A stretch of 64,000 nucleotides of DNA, taken from NCBI RefSeq assembly GCF_025567415.1, contig NZ_JAOQJV010000004.1:1-64000 (forward strand), given 5' to 3'. Shown here in pieces: positions 62,985 through 64,000 of the stretch. Positions within the stretch are counted from its first letter, which is position 1, and every line of letters begins with the position of its first letter. The DNA comes from Claveliimonas ammoniilytica. GTDB lineage: Bacteria; Bacillota; Clostridia; Lachnospirales; Lachnospiraceae. A program made the position numbers and the translations under genes. Under the pieces are notes generated by a model. The model had not been told where the DNA came from. It saw nothing but the letters and a program-made list of their open reading frames with translations, and searched no databases.

Positions 62985-63875
62985 TTATACAAGCTGAATA
63001 CCAAAATCCTTCATGGCTTTTGCCAGGCTCTTCTCATGCTCTGCTGAAATATCTGTCAGAGGCATACGAAGTCCTCCGCATTCCATTCCCATCAGGTTCA
63101 CTGCCTTCTTAACCGGGATCGGATTCACCTCACAGAATAACTGCTCGATCAACGGAATCGCCTTAAGCTGCATATCACGTGCAGCCTTTACATCTCCCTC
63201 AAAGAACTTCGCACAGATATCGTGTGTATACTGTGGGGCTACATTAGAGAGTACCGAAATCACACCAATACCACCCAATGAAAGAAGCGGAACAATCTGA
63301 TCATCATTACCGGAATACAGATCTATCTTTCCGTCTGTCAGGTTCATGATCTTAGCCACCTGGCTGATATTACCGGATGCTTCCTTGATTGCTACGATAT
63401 TATCCGTCTCTTTTACCAGTGTTGCTACCGTCTCAGGAGCAATATTCATGCCTGTACGGCTGGCTACGCTGTACATAATGATCGGAGCATTTGCTTCCTT
63501 TGCAACTGCCTTGTAGTGTGCGATCAATCCATCCTGTGTCGCTTTGTTATAATATGGTGTTACCAAAAGAAGTCCGTCTACACCATACTCTACTGCTTCT
63601 TTCGACATATCAATCGTTGTATAAGTAGCGTTGGAACCGGTACCTGCAATTACCGGAAGTCTCTTCCTGGTACGTTCTACCGCAAAACGGATGCACTCCA
63701 TATGTTCTTCTTCCGATAAAGTAGAAGATTCTCCTGTTGTTCCACATATAATAATACTGTCTGTACCATGTTCGCAATGGTAATCAATCAGCTCATCTAA
63801 TTTGTCATAATTAACGCTTCCATCTTCATGAAAAGGTGTGACCAGTGCCACTCCTGCGCCTGTAAATATTGCCAT
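62985..63875 (-). CDS. dapA: 4-hydroxy-tetrahydrodipicolinate synthase
   Basis: This 296-residue aldolase-type enzyme condenses pyruvate with aspartate semialdehyde. The Schiff-base Lys is in VAIKEASGN and the catalytic Tyr in MYSVASRTG; GTTGESSTL binds the substrate carboxylate. It is first in the dapA-dapB operon and supplies diaminopimelate for peptidoglycan as well as lysine. Confidence 0.96.
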   Translation of the reverse strand: MAIFTGAGVALVTPFHEDGSVNYDKLDELIDYHCEHGTDSIIICGTTGESSTLSEEEHMECIRFAVERTRKRLPVIAGTGSNATYTTIDMSKEAVEYGVDGLLLVTPYYNKATQDGLIAHYKAVAKEANAPIIMYSVASRTGMNIAPETVATLVKETDNIVAIKEASGNISQVAKIMNLTDGKIDLYSGNDDQIVPLLSLGGIGVISVLSNVAPQYTHDICAKFFEGDVKAARDMQLKAIPLIEQLFCEVNPIPVKKAVNLMGMECGGLRMPLTDISAEHEKSLAKAMKDFGIQLV

Positions 63876-63914
63876 ATTATCCCTCCTGAACTGCTGAATA
63901 TTTATATGTACAAA

Positions 63915-63943
63915 ATTTTAACATTATTCTTTTTTCGTGTCAA
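63915..63943 (-). promoter_or_regulatory. Sigma-A promoter of dapA-dapB
   Basis: On the minus strand a perfect TTGACA (63938-63943), a 17-nt spacer and TAAAAT (63915-63920) lie 40 bp upstream of dapA. No riboswitch is visible in the leader between it and the start codon, which is too short for one. Confidence 0.78.
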
Positions 63944-64000
63944 TGGAGCGATTATGGCGTCTCTGTGACCGGAGCGAATTTAATCTTTATCATTCCTCTG

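Noticed and set aside
63876..64000. Lysine riboswitch or T-box upstream of dapA
   Set aside because: The distance between the promoter and the start codon is about 40 nt, too short for either; nothing conserved is visible before the window ends.

Overview
The window comes from a low-to-mid GC, anaerobic, Gram-positive gut bacterium of the Clostridia, most likely a Lachnospiraceae (Blautia / Dorea / Mediterraneibacter relatives). The evidence is the ChW (clostridial hydrophobic W) repeat proteins, a bile salt hydrolase, mannose-family PTS genes under a LevR-type activator, a split transketolase, CdaA/CdaR, RecD2 and an ApgM-type enzyme in the threonine pathway. The genus cannot be fixed from the sequence alone. 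Almost every gene lies on the minus strand; the plus-strand exceptions are an acyltransferase, a chromate transporter pair, a CYTH protein and rpoN.

Layout. 1-1727: a complete-looking IS3-family (IS150-like) insertion sequence. 1793-11440: four consecutive minus-strand genes for secreted cell-wall proteins. Each has 6 or 9 ChW repeats arranged as triplets, joined to a different catalytic domain (NlpC/P60, GH73 glucosaminidase, GH25 muramidase, L,D-transpeptidase). 11600-12616: a divergent membrane acyltransferase. 12666-21777: a long minus-strand run, mreB - recD2 - comF - two unknown membrane proteins - cdaA - cdaR - HPr - nucleotidyltransferase. 21955-26844: uvrB-uvrA. 27098-30596: an orphan uroporphyrinogen-decarboxylase-like (methyltransferase-like) gene, a bile salt hydrolase and a two-gene chromate transporter. 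30669-38800: AI-2E-family permease, then the proteostasis block tig - clpP - clpX - lon - ysxC, and a DJ-1 protein. 38925-39368: CYTH protein.

39468-53336 is the most striking region: a self-contained sigma-54 sugar or polyol module. It holds a mannose-family PTS (two IIA, two IIB, one IIC, one IID), a class II aldolase, three alcohol dehydrogenases, a split transketolase, a LevR-type sigma-54 activator and its own rpoN. I find three near-perfect -24/-12 promoters in it: one for the PTS operon and a divergent pair between the transketolase operon and rpoN. All three carry the same AACACAC heptamer exactly 5 nt upstream of the -24 element. The module is closed at both ends by bidirectional terminators, so rpoN appears to be autoregulated and dedicated to this regulon.

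53352-63875 is housekeeping: lysC - apgM-like - hom (aspartate/threonine), prfB with the classic +1 frameshift, secA, an orphan eukaryote-type hisA, a small repeat-containing lipoprotein, and dapB - dapA. No rRNA, tRNA, CRISPR array or phage region was seen. No stretch longer than 300 bases lacks a gene.
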